Source of the DNA: Sphingomonas sp. URHD0057
GTDB lineage: Bacteria; Pseudomonadota; Alphaproteobacteria; Sphingomonadales; Sphingomonadaceae
Length of the DNA stretch: 64,000 bases
Direction of reading: 5' to 3'
NCBI RefSeq assembly: GCF_000620665.1
Contig: NZ_JIAU01000005.1
Location: forward strand, 549,501 to 613,500
Each line of letters starts with the position of its first letter. Within the stretch, counting starts at the first letter, position 1. The notes beneath the pieces are model-generated. The model did no database searches. It was not told the origin of the DNA and saw nothing but the letters and a program-made list of their open reading frames with translations. This document shows positions 8,302 to 17,107 of the stretch, one piece after another. The position numbers and the translations under genes were made by a program.

Positions 8302-8337
8302 GATAGACTGCGAGTCGCCACATCGGGGGTGGCGGGG

Positions 8338-8529
8338 ATGCTTTACTATCGGCTGTACTTCATCGACCGCTTCAGCGGTCACATCGATCACTTCCGCGAA
8401 TTCGAGGCCGCGGACGACGAGGCCGCGCTCGCGCTCGCCGAGCATTGGCGGAACGGCACCCCGATGGAATTGTGGAATCGCCATCGCAAGCTGAAGCGCT
8501 GGGATGAGATCGCGGTTACCCCGGACTGA
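8338..8529 (+). CDS. Small conserved-looking hypothetical protein
   Basis: 63 residues starting M-L-Y-Y-R-L-Y-F. A GTG three codons earlier (8329) is in frame, but the ATG is well spaced from a G-rich ribosome site. The protein is charged, with an aromatic N-terminal strand, an R-F-S-G-H-I-D-H-F segment, and a helical middle with many Ala and Glu (D-D-E-A-A-L-A-L-A). No family is recognised, but the composition and codon use are those of a real cytosolic gene. It lies downstream of a DnaA box flanked by two GANTC sites, so expression may follow the cell cycle. Confidence 0.65.
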   Translation: MLYYRLYFIDRFSGHIDHFREFEAADDEAALALAEHWRNGTPMELWNRHRKLKRWDEIAVTPD

Positions 8530-8654
8530 GTGGCAGCGACCTTTGCTTAACCGCAGCAAACGCTCGGTTCACCGTTAGTGCATCGCCGAAACGTTAGGCC
8601 CGACATGGATCGTCGTGCGTTGTGTCGGCGAACCTGAAACGAGGGAGTTTGGCC

Positions 8655-9236
8655 ATGAGGGCTATGACGAAAATCCTGGCGGGCGGCGTCGTAGCTGCCG
8701 CGCTGTTCAGTGCGGCCCCCGCGGCTGCGCAATATTATCCGGGCTATCCCGGCTACGGTTACGGCGGCAATCCGGTTGGCCAGGTGATCAACCAGGTGAT
8801 GGGCGGCGGCTACGGCTACAACGGCTATGGCAACGGCCAGTACAGCCAAGTCGCGGTCAACCAGTGCGTCGCCGCGGTTCAGCAGCGGATGAGTGGCGGC
8901 TATGCGCCCTACAGCGGCTACGGCAGCGGCTATAGCTACTATCCCTACGAGAACAGCTATCCGGGCGGCCGCGTCCTCGGCATCAGCCGGGTCGAGCCGC
9001 GCTCGGGCGGCGGCGTGACGGTTCGCGGCGTCGCCAGCAGCGGCCGTTATGGCGTGGGCTATGGCGGGCAGCAGCAGCCGGACCTGACATTCAAGTGCAA
9101 GTCAGACTACCGCGGCTATGTCACCGACGTCGACATCAACCGTGCCCAGTCGAACTACGGCTCCAACTATCAGTCCTACCAACCCTACTCACAGTACGGG
9201 AACGATTATTCCCAGTACGGCTACCGCCGCTACTAA
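8655..9236 (+). CDS. Secreted Gly/Tyr-rich protein
   Basis: 193 residues from M-R-A-M-T, preceded by GAGGGAG. A signal peptide ends at A-A-A-Q (about 24). The mature protein opens with G-Y-P-G-Y-G repeats, has two cysteines (about 72 and 150), a central ordered part (G-R-V-L-G-I-S-R-V-E-P-R and G-V-T-V-R-G) and a Tyr/Ser/Gln/Asn-rich tail with S-Q-Y-G repeats. The ordered core is probably a small beta fold closed by the cysteine pair, flanked by disordered aromatic repeats. Function is unknown; an envelope-associated role is an inference. A good terminator follows. Confidence 0.75.
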   Translation: MRAMTKILAGGVVAAALFSAAPAAAQYYPGYPGYGYGGNPVGQVINQVMGGGYGYNGYGNGQYSQVAVNQCVAAVQQRMSGGYAPYSGYGSGYSYYPYENSYPGGRVLGISRVEPRSGGGVTVRGVASSGRYGVGYGGQQQPDLTFKCKSDYRGYVTDVDINRAQSNYGSNYQSYQPYSQYGNDYSQYGYRRY

Positions 9237-9262
9237 GCGTCGATCGGGACGGGTAAAAAGGG

Positions 9263-9297
9263 ATGCGCCGGGGCCGCGAGGCTCCGGCGCATTTCTT
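9263..9297. terminator. Bidirectional terminator hairpin
   Basis: ATGCGCCGGGGCC pairs with GGCTCCGGCGCAT around a short GCGA loop with one mismatch. On the plus strand it is followed by a TTTCTT tract; on the minus strand by CCCTTTTT. It serves the Gly/Tyr-rich gene (ends 9236) and the convergent SRPBCC gene, whose stop at 9296 lies in the stem. Confidence 0.75.
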
Positions 9298-9793
9298 ATG
9301 CCGTCTGAGCAAGCTCGCGCGCGACTTCGGCCATCTGCTCGGCGCAGGTTGCCCAGCCGCTATCGAAGCCCATGGCCGCGTGGGCGTCGCGGTCCTTGGC
9401 GTTGGCGTGCATCACGGTCGCGGTATAGCGCGTCTTGCCGTCGCCCGCGTCCTCGAACGTGTGGATCGCCGTGAACGGAAAGCCGTTGCACCCGTCGTCG
9501 GCGAATTCGTTGGGGCGGTAACCGTCCTTCATCGTCGTCGACCAGACGATGCGTTCGCCCGGCGCCACCTCCAGCACGCATGCGGTACCGCTGAAGTCGA
9601 AGCCGTCGGGACCTGTCATCCGAGTATGGAATTTGCCGCCCGGCCGGAGCTCGATCTCGCATTCGGGCGTCTGGTAGGGCCGCGGCGCCCACCAGCGCTT
9701 GATATGCTCGGGGTCGGTCCACGCCCTCCACACCAGGTCGCGCGGCGCGTCGAGCGTTCGCTCGAGCTTCAGGTCGTATACGTCTTCGCTCAC
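9296..9793 (-). CDS. SRPBCC (Aha1/START-like) domain protein
   Basis: 165 residues forming one SRPBCC domain. The typical opening R-T-L-D-A-P-R-D-L-V-W-R-A-W-T-D-P and the W-W-A-P-R segment are at about 12-40, then G-G-K-F and the closing helix with W-A-T-C-A-E-Q-M. This fold has a deep hydrophobic pocket for lipids or other small ligands; members next to ArsR regulators are often called Aha1-domain proteins, with little known function. Its ATG overlaps the stop of the upstream ArsR gene by 4 nt, so the two are co-translated. Confidence 0.85.
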   Translation of the reverse strand: MSEDVYDLKLERTLDAPRDLVWRAWTDPEHIKRWWAPRPYQTPECEIELRPGGKFHTRMTGPDGFDFSGTACVLEVAPGERIVWSTTMKDGYRPNEFADDGCNGFPFTAIHTFEDAGDGKTRYTATVMHANAKDRDAHAAMGFDSGWATCAEQMAEVARELAQTA

Positions 9794-10131
9794 TTCGGAT
9801 CCTCCTGTTGGATTTCGGCGACATGGGTTTCGAAACGATCGAGCCGCGCTTCCCAGGCTGACCGCTGCTCCGCAATCCAGAATTCGGCGGCCGACAGCGC
9901 GGGGGCTTCGAGCCGAACGGTGCGGACGCGGCCCTTCTTTTCGGAGCGCACGAGGCCGCCGTGCTCGAGCGCCTTCAAGTGCTGCATGATTGCTGGCAGG
10001 GACATCGGAAAAGGCGCCGCCAGCTCCGACACCGAGGCCGGGCCGCGGCTGAGGCGAGCGAGCATCCCGCGCCGGACCGGATCGGCGAGGGCCTGAAAGG
10101 CGCGGTCGAGCTGAAGCGAATCGTTAAGCAT
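9790..10131 (-). CDS. ArsR-family winged-helix repressor
   Basis: 113 residues. The winged helix spans about 10-90, with the A-D-P-V-R-R-G-M-L opening helix and the recognition helix S-L-P-A-I-M-Q-H-L-K-A-L followed by the G-L-V-R-S-E-K-K-G-R wing. No cysteine metal-site motif is present, so it is not a metal sensor of the ArsR/SmtB type. It heads a two-gene unit with the SRPBCC protein (4-nt overlap), a pairing widespread in alphaproteobacteria, and probably represses its own operon. The promoter should lie in 10132-10190. Confidence 0.88.
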   Translation of the reverse strand: MLNDSLQLDRAFQALADPVRRGMLARLSRGPASVSELAAPFPMSLPAIMQHLKALEHGGLVRSEKKGRVRTVRLEAPALSAAEFWIAEQRSAWEARLDRFETHVAEIQQEDPK

Positions 10132-10190
10132 GTGCTTAAGTATCGCGACGGCGCGGGAGGCGCAAGACAGTTAAGCGATGACTTTAGTTT

Positions 10191-11858
10191 CTATTGGGGC
10201 CGCCGCGTCCAGGTCCAGCGGAAAGTCTCGGTCCACGGTGCGTTTGGCGTCGAGTTGAGCCGGATCGATTCGGTGTGAAGAACGGTCGAACGATCCGCCG
10301 ACGGCTGGTCCATGATCCGTTCGGTCGCGGGCGCGCCTTCGTGGTCGCCGGGGAGATAGCCGATCCAGGCCTGCTCGGCGTCGCTCCACGTCAAAGTGTA
10401 CCGCGGTTGGCCGGGCCAGTTGCTGTCGAACAGCAGCACGTCGAAGCCGGGGCTCTTGGCGTCCTTGTGAATATTGTGCTCGATGGTGCGCAGCCGGCCG
10501 TCGCGATTGCGGTAGAAGCGCACGGCGCAGCGAATGTAGGTCGATTTCAGCTCGGCCGTGCAGCCGATCGTGCTGGTTTCTCCGACGGGGGTGGCGCCCG
10601 GCTGGAAGGCTGCCGTGTACGTGCTTTGGGCAGTCCAGTTCCCGACGAGGTAGGCCATCGGCGCAAGCGGGCTGTCGGCGGCGATCGCCGAGCCGCCGGG
10701 CGCGAGCACCCGGAGCAACCGCCCGTGGTCCTCGTCGGTCAGGATATAGAGATTGCCGTCGGGTGCGACGCGGATGTCGCGAATGCGAGCCTTGAGCCCG
10801 GTCAGCCAACGGCCTTCCTCAGCCAGGAGGCCGGTCTTCTCCCCAATCCTGACCTGCGCCATCATGCGGAAGGCGAGCGAGCCGATCAGCAGGCGTCCCT
10901 CCCATTCGGGGTGGAGCGCGCCATGATAAATGGCGAGGCCCGACGGCGCGATCGACGGCGCCCAGAAGAAGCGCGGATCGGTCAACCCGTCGACATGCTG
11001 GCGATCGGTGATCAGCTCGCCGCTGTAATCGATGCCGAACGAAGCGCGCGGCCAGCCATAGTTGCGCCCGGCGACCAGCTCGTTGATTTCGTCGCCGCCG
11101 CGGGGCCCGTGCTCATGTTCCCAGATCGTGCCGGTGACGGGATCGCGGGTCAGGCCCTGGGGGTTGCGGTGACCGAGCGTCCATATCTCGGGCGCATAGC
11201 CGGCACGGCCGACGAACGGGTTGCCCGGCGGTACCCCGCCGTCGCGGGTCAGGCGCAGGATCTTGCCGAGATGGGTCGACGGGTCCTGCGCGCGGTCGCG
11301 ATAGGCGAAGCCGTCGCCGACGGTTAGCAGCAGCGTCTTGTCGGGCAGGAACAGCAGCCGCCCGCCGGGATGCGAGCTGTCCTTCTTGGCGGTGTTGGTG
11401 CGGAAGATGACGCGGCCGTCCGCGAGCCGGTCGCGCTCGAGGCGCGCCTTCCAGATCGCGGTGCGATTCTCTCCCTGCGTCCCTTCCGCAAACGCGAGAT
11501 AGATCATGTGGTTGGCGGCGAAGTCGGGGTCGAGCACGATGTCGAGGAGGCCGCTGTCCTCCTTGGCGAAGACGTTCGCCGGGCCGCCGGGCAGCGCCGG
11601 CGTCGCGCTCCCGTTGGGGGCGATGATCCGCACCCCGCCGTGCTTTTCACTAACCAGGAACGATCCATCGGGAAGGAACGCGAGCGACCAGGGGGCGGCG
11701 AGCAGCGGACCGACTTGCTCGACCTCATAGCGGTCGACCGGCGGGATCGGCACGCGATCGATCGCCACCGCCTGCTGCCGCGCCGTCAACTGCGCAAAAG
11801 CCGGGGAAATCGCCGAGCCGGCCAGCAACAAGCTGGCCCACACACTCCGGCTGTTCAT
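10191..11858 (-). CDS. Secreted PQQ-dependent sugar dehydrogenase-like protein with extra C-terminal domain
   Basis: 555 residues. The start at 11858 follows AGGAGGA with good spacing and opens a signal peptide ending in P-A-F-A-Q (about 23). Residues about 35-390 form a GSDH-type six-bladed beta-propeller: P-W-S-L-A-F-L-P-D-G, G-L-L-D-I, then L-G-H-R-N-P-Q-G-L and E-H-G-P-R-G-G-D-E, matching YliI-type aldose sugar dehydrogenases. Family members oxidise sugars using PQQ and calcium in the periplasm. From about 395 a separate domain of about 150 residues follows (G-N-W-T-A-Q-S, two cysteines), resembling a small lipocalin or DUF1579-type barrel; this identification is uncertain. It is divergent from the Lrp gene. 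Confidence 0.8.
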   Translation of the reverse strand: MNSRSVWASLLLAGSAISPAFAQLTARQQAVAIDRVPIPPVDRYEVEQVGPLLAAPWSLAFLPDGSFLVSEKHGGVRIIAPNGSATPALPGGPANVFAKEDSGLLDIVLDPDFAANHMIYLAFAEGTQGENRTAIWKARLERDRLADGRVIFRTNTAKKDSSHPGGRLLFLPDKTLLLTVGDGFAYRDRAQDPSTHLGKILRLTRDGGVPPGNPFVGRAGYAPEIWTLGHRNPQGLTRDPVTGTIWEHEHGPRGGDEINELVAGRNYGWPRASFGIDYSGELITDRQHVDGLTDPRFFWAPSIAPSGLAIYHGALHPEWEGRLLIGSLAFRMMAQVRIGEKTGLLAEEGRWLTGLKARIRDIRVAPDGNLYILTDEDHGRLLRVLAPGGSAIAADSPLAPMAYLVGNWTAQSTYTAAFQPGATPVGETSTIGCTAELKSTYIRCAVRFYRNRDGRLRTIEHNIHKDAKSPGFDVLLFDSNWPGQPRYTLTWSDAEQAWIGYLPGDHEGAPATERIMDQPSADRSTVLHTESIRLNSTPNAPWTETFRWTWTRRPQ

Positions 11859-11961
11859 CGAAATCCTCCTCGTTGGGGAGGCGAAACTTATTTGCGGTCG
11901 CCGGTGGATGCGGGCAAAAACCTCTGTCGAATGATGGATTTCGTCATTGTGGGGAAACGCC

Positions 11962-12429
11962 GTGGACGCGCTCGACCGTCGCATTTTGAGAGTGGTTCAG
12001 CAGGACTGCTCGATGAGCGCGGCGATGCTCGCGGATCGCTGCGGAACCACCGAATCGACCGTGCTGCGGCGAGTCAAAGCGCTGACGAAGGCGGGCATCC
12101 TGTCCCGCGCCGTCATGAAGGTCGCGGCCGAGAAGGTTGGCCGCGGACTGACGATCATCCTGTCGGTCAGGCTGGAGCGTGAGACGGCGTCGCAGGTGGA
12201 AGCGTTTCGGCGCAGCATTGCCGAGCATCCGGACGTGCTGAGCTGCTACTTCGTTACCGGCACCTGGGACTATCTCATCATCCTCAACGTCGGTGCGATG
12301 GGCGACTATGACCGCTTCTTGCGGGAGATGGTCGTTGGGCAGTCGGTCATGGTCGCGTCCGAAACGCATGTCGTGATCCAGGCCATCAAGGCCGACGGCC
12401 CGGTCGCGATCGACGAACCCGCGCCCTGA
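11962..12429 (+). CDS. Lrp/AsnC-family transcriptional regulator
   Basis: 155 residues from the GTG at 11962 (M-D-A-L-D-R-R-I-L); a TTG five codons upstream is also in frame. The N-terminal helix-turn-helix (about 1-60) shows L-A-D-R-C-G-T-T-E-S-T-V-L-R-R-V-K-A-L, and the C-terminal RAM domain (about 65-145) ends with a strand carrying V-V-I-Q-A-I-K. Lrp proteins form octamers that sense amino acids or similar metabolites. Divergent from the sugar dehydrogenase-type gene, with 103 nt between starts, which makes that gene a candidate target. Confidence 0.88.
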   Translation: MDALDRRILRVVQQDCSMSAAMLADRCGTTESTVLRRVKALTKAGILSRAVMKVAAEKVGRGLTIILSVRLERETASQVEAFRRSIAEHPDVLSCYFVTGTWDYLIILNVGAMGDYDRFLREMVVGQSVMVASETHVVIQAIKADGPVAIDEPAP

Positions 12430-12476
12430 CCTCCGCTTGGGTTTACAGGAGCGGCGCTCGCCACTAACCGCCCGCC

Positions 12477-14036
12477 ATGACGGTCCAGCACCCAGAATCC
12501 ATCCTCATCGTCGACTTCGGCAGCCAGGTGACGCAGCTGATCGCGCGTCGCGTCCGCGAGGCCGGCGTCTATTGCGAGATCGCCCCGTTCAACAGCGCCG
12601 ACGAGGCATTCGAGCGCTTGCGGCCCAAGGGCATCATCCTGTCCGGCGGCCCCAATTCGGTGATGTGGGAGGACAGCCCGCGTGCGCCGCAGCATTTCTT
12701 CAGTCGTGGCCTGCCCGTGCTCGGCATCTGCTACGGCCAGCAGGCGATGGCCCAGCAATTGGGCGGCCGGGTCGCGCCGTCCGACAACCGCGAGTTTGGG
12801 CGCGCCTTCATCGAGATCATCGATGAGAGCGCGCTGTTCGACGGCCTGTGGAATATCGGCGAGATCCACCAGGTATGGATGAGCCACGGCGACCGCGTCG
12901 AGCAGCTGCCCGAGGGCTTCAAGATCGTCGCCCGGTCCGAGGGCGCGCCCTACGCGATCGCGACCGACGAGGACCGGCGCTTCTATTCGACCATGTTCCA
13001 TCCCGAGGTCGTGCACACGCCCGACGGCGGCAAGCTGCTCGCCAATTTCGTCCGTCATGTGTGCGGCTGCACGGGCGACTGGACGATGGCGGGCTTCAAG
13101 GACGCCAAGATCGCCGACATCCGCGACCAGGTCGGTAGCGGTAAGGTCATCTGCGGCCTGTCGGGCGGGGTCGACAGCGCGGTCGCGGCGGTGCTGATCC
13201 ACGAGGCGATCGGCGACCAGCTGACCTGCGTGTTCGTCGATCACGGGCTGATGCGGCAAAGCGAGGCGGAGCAGGTCGTGTCGCTGTTCCGCAACAGCTA
13301 CAACATCCCGCTGGTCCACGTCGACGCCAGCAAGGACTTCCTTGGCGGTCTTGGGGGAGTCACCGATCCCGAGGCCAAGCGTAAGTTCATCGGCGCGGAG
13401 TTCATCAATGTGTTCGAAGCCGAGGCGAAGAAGATTGGCGGCGCGGACTTCCTGGCGCAAGGTACGCTTTACCCCGACGTGATCGAGAGCGTCAGCTTCA
13501 CCGGCGGACCGTCGGTGACGATCAAGAGCCACCACAATGTCGGCGGCCTGCCCGAGCGGATGAACATGAAGCTGGTCGAGCCGCTGCGCGAGCTGTTCAA
13601 GGACGAGGTGCGCGAGCTCGGCCGCGAGCTCGGTCTGCGGGAAGCCTTCGTCGAACGTCATCCGTTCCCCGGGCCGGGCCTCGCGATCCGCATTCCCGGC
13701 GAGGTCACGCAAGAAAAGTGCGACATCCTGCGCAAGGCGGACGCCATCTACCTCGAGGAGATCCGCAACGCCGGGCTGTACGACGCCATCTGGCAGGCGT
13801 TCGCGGTGCTTCTGCCGGTGCGCACGGTCGGCGTGATGGGCGACTATCGGACCTACGATTCCGTCTGCGCGCTCCGCGCCGTGACCTCGGTCGACGGAAT
13901 GACGGCGGACATTTATCCGTTCGACGCGGCGTTCCTGAGCCGCGTCGCGACGCGCATCGTCAACGAAGTGCAGGGCATCAACCGTGTCGTCTACGATTAT
14001 ACGTCCAAGCCGCCCGGCACGATCGAATGGGAGTGA
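12477..14036 (+). CDS. guaA: GMP synthase (glutamine-hydrolysing)
   Basis: 519 residues, normal length. The class I glutamine amidotransferase domain is N-terminal, with nucleophile Cys85 in G-I-C-Y-G-Q-Q and the His175/Glu177 pair in F-H-P-E. The ATP pyrophosphatase domain follows with the P-loop S-G-G-V-D-S (229-234), and the dimerisation domain ends with the invariant P-P-G-T-I-E-W-E. It converts XMP, ATP and glutamine to GMP in the cytosol. No purine riboswitch-like structure is evident in the 47 nt between the Lrp stop and the start, so it could be partly read through from the Lrp gene. Confidence 0.98.
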   Translation: MTVQHPESILIVDFGSQVTQLIARRVREAGVYCEIAPFNSADEAFERLRPKGIILSGGPNSVMWEDSPRAPQHFFSRGLPVLGICYGQQAMAQQLGGRVAPSDNREFGRAFIEIIDESALFDGLWNIGEIHQVWMSHGDRVEQLPEGFKIVARSEGAPYAIATDEDRRFYSTMFHPEVVHTPDGGKLLANFVRHVCGCTGDWTMAGFKDAKIADIRDQVGSGKVICGLSGGVDSAVAAVLIHEAIGDQLTCVFVDHGLMRQSEAEQVVSLFRNSYNIPLVHVDASKDFLGGLGGVTDPEAKRKFIGAEFINVFEAEAKKIGGADFLAQGTLYPDVIESVSFTGGPSVTIKSHHNVGGLPERMNMKLVEPLRELFKDEVRELGRELGLREAFVERHPFPGPGLAIRIPGEVTQEKCDILRKADAIYLEEIRNAGLYDAIWQAFAVLLPVRTVGVMGDYRTYDSVCALRAVTSVDGMTADIYPFDAAFLSRVATRIVNEVQGINRVVYDYTSKPPGTIEWE

Positions 14037-14043
14037 CCGCGAC

Positions 14044-14424
14044 ATGCACCGCTCGCGCATCAACGGCATATTGATCGATTGCAACGTCGACGACCTCCAG
14101 GCGGCGGCGCGGTTCTGGGCCGAGGCGCTCGGCCGCCCGGTCGACCCCGATCATCCGGGGACGCGCGGCAATTATGTAATGCTCGAGAACCGGCCGGATC
14201 AGATCAGCATCGAGATTCAGCGCGTCGAGCACGAGAGCCGTGTCCACATCGACATCGAGACCGACGACATTCCCGCGGAGGTTGCGCGGCTCGAGAAGCT
14301 CGGCGCCACGGTCGACCAGCGCCTCGAGCGCTGGATCGTCATGCGTGCGCCGAGCGGGCAGCGGTTCTGCGTCGTTCGGGTGCAGCGCGACGGCTTCGAC
14401 AAAGACGCGAATAACTGGGGCTAG
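14044..14424 (+). CDS. VOC (glyoxalase-like) protein
   Basis: 126 residues from M-H-R-S-R, 7 nt after guaA. It has the paired beta-alpha-beta-beta-beta modules of the vicinal oxygen chelate fold: A-A-R-F-W-A-E-A-L-G-R at about 21-31 and H-I-D-I-E-T-D-D at about 70-77, ending with G-Q-R-F-C-V-V-R. A glyoxalase, bleomycin-resistance or dioxygenase-like role is possible; substrate unknown. Tight spacing to guaA suggests co-transcription without implying a shared pathway. Confidence 0.82.
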   Translation: MHRSRINGILIDCNVDDLQAAARFWAEALGRPVDPDHPGTRGNYVMLENRPDQISIEIQRVEHESRVHIDIETDDIPAEVARLEKLGATVDQRLERWIVMRAPSGQRFCVVRVQRDGFDKDANNWG

Positions 14425-14454
14425 TTCGCACAGCGTCGCTGGGGGGCAATCGCG

Positions 14455-15048
14455 ATGGGGATGTTCGATTATGTGATGGTGCTGGCCTCGGTCATCATCG
14501 GCCTTGGCGTCACGCATTTGCTGACCGGCGTCGCGAGCATCATTCAGCATCCCGACCGCGGCAAGATCTACTGGATCCACCTGTTATGGGTCGCCGCGAC
14601 CTTCCTCCGCGCGATTTTTTGGTGGTGGTTCGAGTTCGCTTATTCGGGCGCGACCTGGACCTTCGGGCTGTACTTCTTCGTGCTCTGCTATGCGCTGCTG
14701 ATCTATTTGTGGTGCGCGCTGCTGTTTCCCAGGGACCTCGCCGGCTATGACGGCTACCGGGATTATTTTTACTCGCGGCGGACCTGGTTCTTCGGGGTTG
14801 GCCTTGCCGCCGATCTCGCCGACGTCGCCGATACCCTGGCCAAGGGCCTGGGGCATTTCCTCGCCCTCGGCCCGATCTACCTGATCGGCCAGGCGGTCTT
14901 GATCAGCTTTTTCATCATCGCGCTGCGGACCCGCAACGAGCGCTTCCACGCCTGCTTCGCGATATTCGCCGTGGCCTGGCTGCTGATCTATCCGCTGACC
15001 AACTTCGACACGGTTCAACAAACCGCGATTGGCGTCGCCCATCAATAG
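14455..15048 (+). CDS. Multi-pass membrane protein of unknown function
   Basis: 197 residues with about six hydrophobic helices (about 5-25, 42-60, 68-90, 110-130, 140-160, 170-188). Aromatic residues are dense in helices 2 and 3 (F-W-W-W-F-E-F-A-Y). No enzymatic motif is seen. It starts 30 nt after the VOC gene on the same strand. Similar proteins are scattered in sphingomonads without assigned function. Confidence 0.75.
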   Translation: MGMFDYVMVLASVIIGLGVTHLLTGVASIIQHPDRGKIYWIHLLWVAATFLRAIFWWWFEFAYSGATWTFGLYFFVLCYALLIYLWCALLFPRDLAGYDGYRDYFYSRRTWFFGVGLAADLADVADTLAKGLGHFLALGPIYLIGQAVLISFFIIALRTRNERFHACFAIFAVAWLLIYPLTNFDTVQQTAIGVAHQ

Positions 15049-15138
15049 CTTCGCAGGCCAAATCGCGCAAAAGGCTACGATTCAGCGATCTTAAGCCACT
15101 TCCGCCCTCCGCCTCCCTAGGTTAGTTTTGGGCTCACC

Positions 15139-15897
15139 ATGTTGGCCCCTGTCCTGACCCGGCTAAGCGAGCCGATCGGCGATGCCTGGCGTCGTCCGCT
15201 GTCGATTCTCGAGACAGTCTATGTTGGCGTGGTGCTGTTCTTGGTCGGCACTGCTTACTGCCAGCTCTATTGCGCGCTGGCGATGCCGGCGATGGACGGC
15301 ATGGCGATGCCGGTGACTTTGTCGATGTGGCGGTCGGCCGTCGAGACCGTCCCCGCGCTGATTGCATTCGAATTGTCCAAGCGCGCGCTGAGCCGTGGCA
15401 CCGACGCGCGAGCGCTTGCGGAAGTCGCCGCGGTGCTCGCTCTTTCGGCAGTCGCGGCAGCAGCGCTGACCTATGCCTGTCACGGCTTTTTCTTCCATTC
15501 GGCGATGCCGCTGAGACCGGTGATCGCGGACCGCCTGCCGGGGATCACTTTGACCGCGATCGCGATCGCCTGGGCAAGCCGACAGGCGCGGACACGCGGG
15601 CTGGCGCAGGGTGCAGCGAACGGCGCGTTGCCGCCGTCCGACTATATCGATTGGGTGCGGGCGGCGGGAAATTATGTCGAAATCCGAGTCGGCGGCCGGA
15701 GCGTGCTTCGGCGCATGACCATGGCGCAGGCCGAACAGGCGCTCGCCGGCAAGGCGTTCGTGCGGGTTCACCGCTCGCTGCTGCTCAACCGCGCGCGGAT
15801 CGCCGGCCTCGACCGCGACGAACGGCCGCGCCACGTTCGCCTGACCGATGGCAGCGTGGTCAAGGTCGGCGACGCGTACCGCGCCAATCTTCACTGA
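15139..15897 (+). CDS. Membrane-anchored LytTR-domain DNA-binding protein
   Basis: 252 residues. The first 155 carry four hydrophobic helices (about 25-48, 70-82, 92-115, 135-150), with a Met-rich loop A-M-P-A-M-D-G-M-A-M at about 48-57. A LytTR domain follows (about 165-250) with D-Y-I-D-W-V-R-A-A-G-N-Y-V-E-I, R-V-H-R-S and a final strand V-K-V-G-D-A-Y. The LytTR fold binds DNA direct repeats; here it is tethered to the membrane without a receiver domain, so the signal is sensed by the membrane part. The Met-rich loop could bind copper, which is an inference. Confidence 0.85.
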   Translation: MLAPVLTRLSEPIGDAWRRPLSILETVYVGVVLFLVGTAYCQLYCALAMPAMDGMAMPVTLSMWRSAVETVPALIAFELSKRALSRGTDARALAEVAAVLALSAVAAAALTYACHGFFFHSAMPLRPVIADRLPGITLTAIAIAWASRQARTRGLAQGAANGALPPSDYIDWVRAAGNYVEIRVGGRSVLRRMTMAQAEQALAGKAFVRVHRSLLLNRARIAGLDRDERPRHVRLTDGSVVKVGDAYRANLH

Positions 15898-15983
15898 GGC
15901 TTTCATCCCTCGATCACATTCCATTGGCTCGAATCCGATCGGCTCGGTTCATTGGTCCGAGAAGCGTTGAAGGGGATGTGGAG

Positions 15984-16430
15984 ATGATCGCAGTTCTGAT
16001 CGCGATTGCGGCCTCCGACCCGACGGTGGTCGTCCATCAGTTGATCGATGGTTGGCGGGAGGCGGATTCAGCCAAAGCCACGGCGACCTGGGCACCGCAA
16101 TTCCGGCTCTTCACGCTGCGCCAGGACGGCGATGGCAAGCGGCTCGAGGAGGACACGCCCAAACATCTTTCCAAGGCGATGGCAGGACTGAAGCCTGGTG
16201 ACTGGGACATCCGTCTCGGCGAAGCCGTGCTTCAGCAGGACGGAACCGGAATCGCGACCCTGTGGGCGCCTTACACTTTCTATATGTCGGGCAAGAAGAG
16301 TCACTGCGGCATCGAGAATTTCACGCTCTACCGCCTCAATGACGGCTGGAAGATCGTCCAGTTTGCCGACACCCATTTGTGGAACGGAAGCGAGGCGCAA
16401 TGCATCGACCGGCCTGCCGACCATCGTTAA
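15984..16430 (+). CDS. NTF2-like (SnoaL) protein
   Basis: 148 residues. The ATG follows a G-rich ribosome site. A short hydrophobic N-terminus (M-I-A-V-L-I-A-I-A-A) could be a minimal signal peptide. Next come V-V-V-H-Q-L-I-D-G-W-R-E-A-D and a strand with F-R-L-F-T-L, then L-W-A-P-Y-T-F-Y and a final strand W-K-I-V-Q-F-A-D, the cone-shaped NTF2 fold used for small enzymes or binding. Function unknown. It sits 86 nt after the LytTR gene. Confidence 0.7.
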   Translation: MIAVLIAIAASDPTVVVHQLIDGWREADSAKATATWAPQFRLFTLRQDGDGKRLEEDTPKHLSKAMAGLKPGDWDIRLGEAVLQQDGTGIATLWAPYTFYMSGKKSHCGIENFTLYRLNDGWKIVQFADTHLWNGSEAQCIDRPADHR

Positions 16431-16528
16431 ATTTTACTTATTAACCAAGCAGTTAACGCCACATGAGATATTGACGAGGCTGCGGCTTTGCGCTGAGACG
16501 GTTCCCGCTTCACTCGGGGTTTGCACAA

Positions 16529-17107
16529 ATGTCCAAATGGCGGGTTTCAATCTTGGCCGGTTTGGCGCTGCTCGCCGGTTGCTCGACGGCTCCGCAACGA
16601 GTGGCGGTGGCGCCGCCGCCGCCGCCGAAGGTCGCCAGGCCCGAGCTGCCCTATCGCTGGACGCAGGGCAACGCGCCCAAGGCCTGGGAAGAAGCGGTCG
16701 CGGTGTTCGGCCCGTTACGGCTTCGGCCCGGCCAATATCGCTGGGCGGCGACGATCCCGGAAACCGGCGATACCCATGTCGTGATCGATACCTTGACCCA
16801 GCTGCTCTACGTCTATCGCGACGACAAGCTGATCGGCGTGGCCACTATTTCCAGCGGCAAGAAGGGCCGCGAAACGCCGCTCGGCTTCTGGTCGGTAATG
16901 AACAAGCAAGTGAAGGGCTACAGCCGCAAATACGACAATGCGCCGATGCCTTTCATGCAAATGTACGATTCCAAGGGGATAGCCTTTCACGCCGGTCCGA
17001 ACCCGGGCTATCCGGCGAGCCACGGCTGCGTCCGGCTCCCGTTGAAGTTCGCGGAGAAGCTCTACACCCTGACCAAGGTCGGCTCGAAAGTCGTCATTGA
17101 AGGCTAG
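16529..17107 (+). CDS. Lipoprotein L,D-transpeptidase (YkuD domain)
   Basis: 192 residues. The lipobox L-L-A-G-C puts the lipid-modified cysteine at 18, so the protein is membrane-anchored on the periplasmic side. A proline-rich linker (28-40) precedes the YkuD domain (about 80-190) with His154 and the catalytic motif S-H-G-C-V-R (Cys167). These enzymes make 3-3 crosslinks in peptidoglycan or attach proteins to it. Its end overlaps the convergent histidine kinase gene by 14 nt. Confidence 0.92.
   Translation: MSKWRVSILAGLALLAGCSTAPQRVAVAPPPPPKVARPELPYRWTQGNAPKAWEEAVAVFGPLRLRPGQYRWAATIPETGDTHVVIDTLTQLLYVYRDDKLIGVATISSGKKGRETPLGFWSVMNKQVKGYSRKYDNAPMPFMQMYDSKGIAFHAGPNPGYPASHGCVRLPLKFAEKLYTLTKVGSKVVIEG

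Noticed and set aside
12306-14084. 592-codon open frame antisense to guaA
   Set aside because: It is a shadow of GC-rich codon bias; the opposite strand encodes complete GMP synthase with all catalytic motifs.
16441-16456. TTAA-N8-TTAA before the L,D-transpeptidase as a CtrA site
   Set aside because: CtrA full sites have a 7-nt spacer; this one has 8, and no second half-site is in phase.
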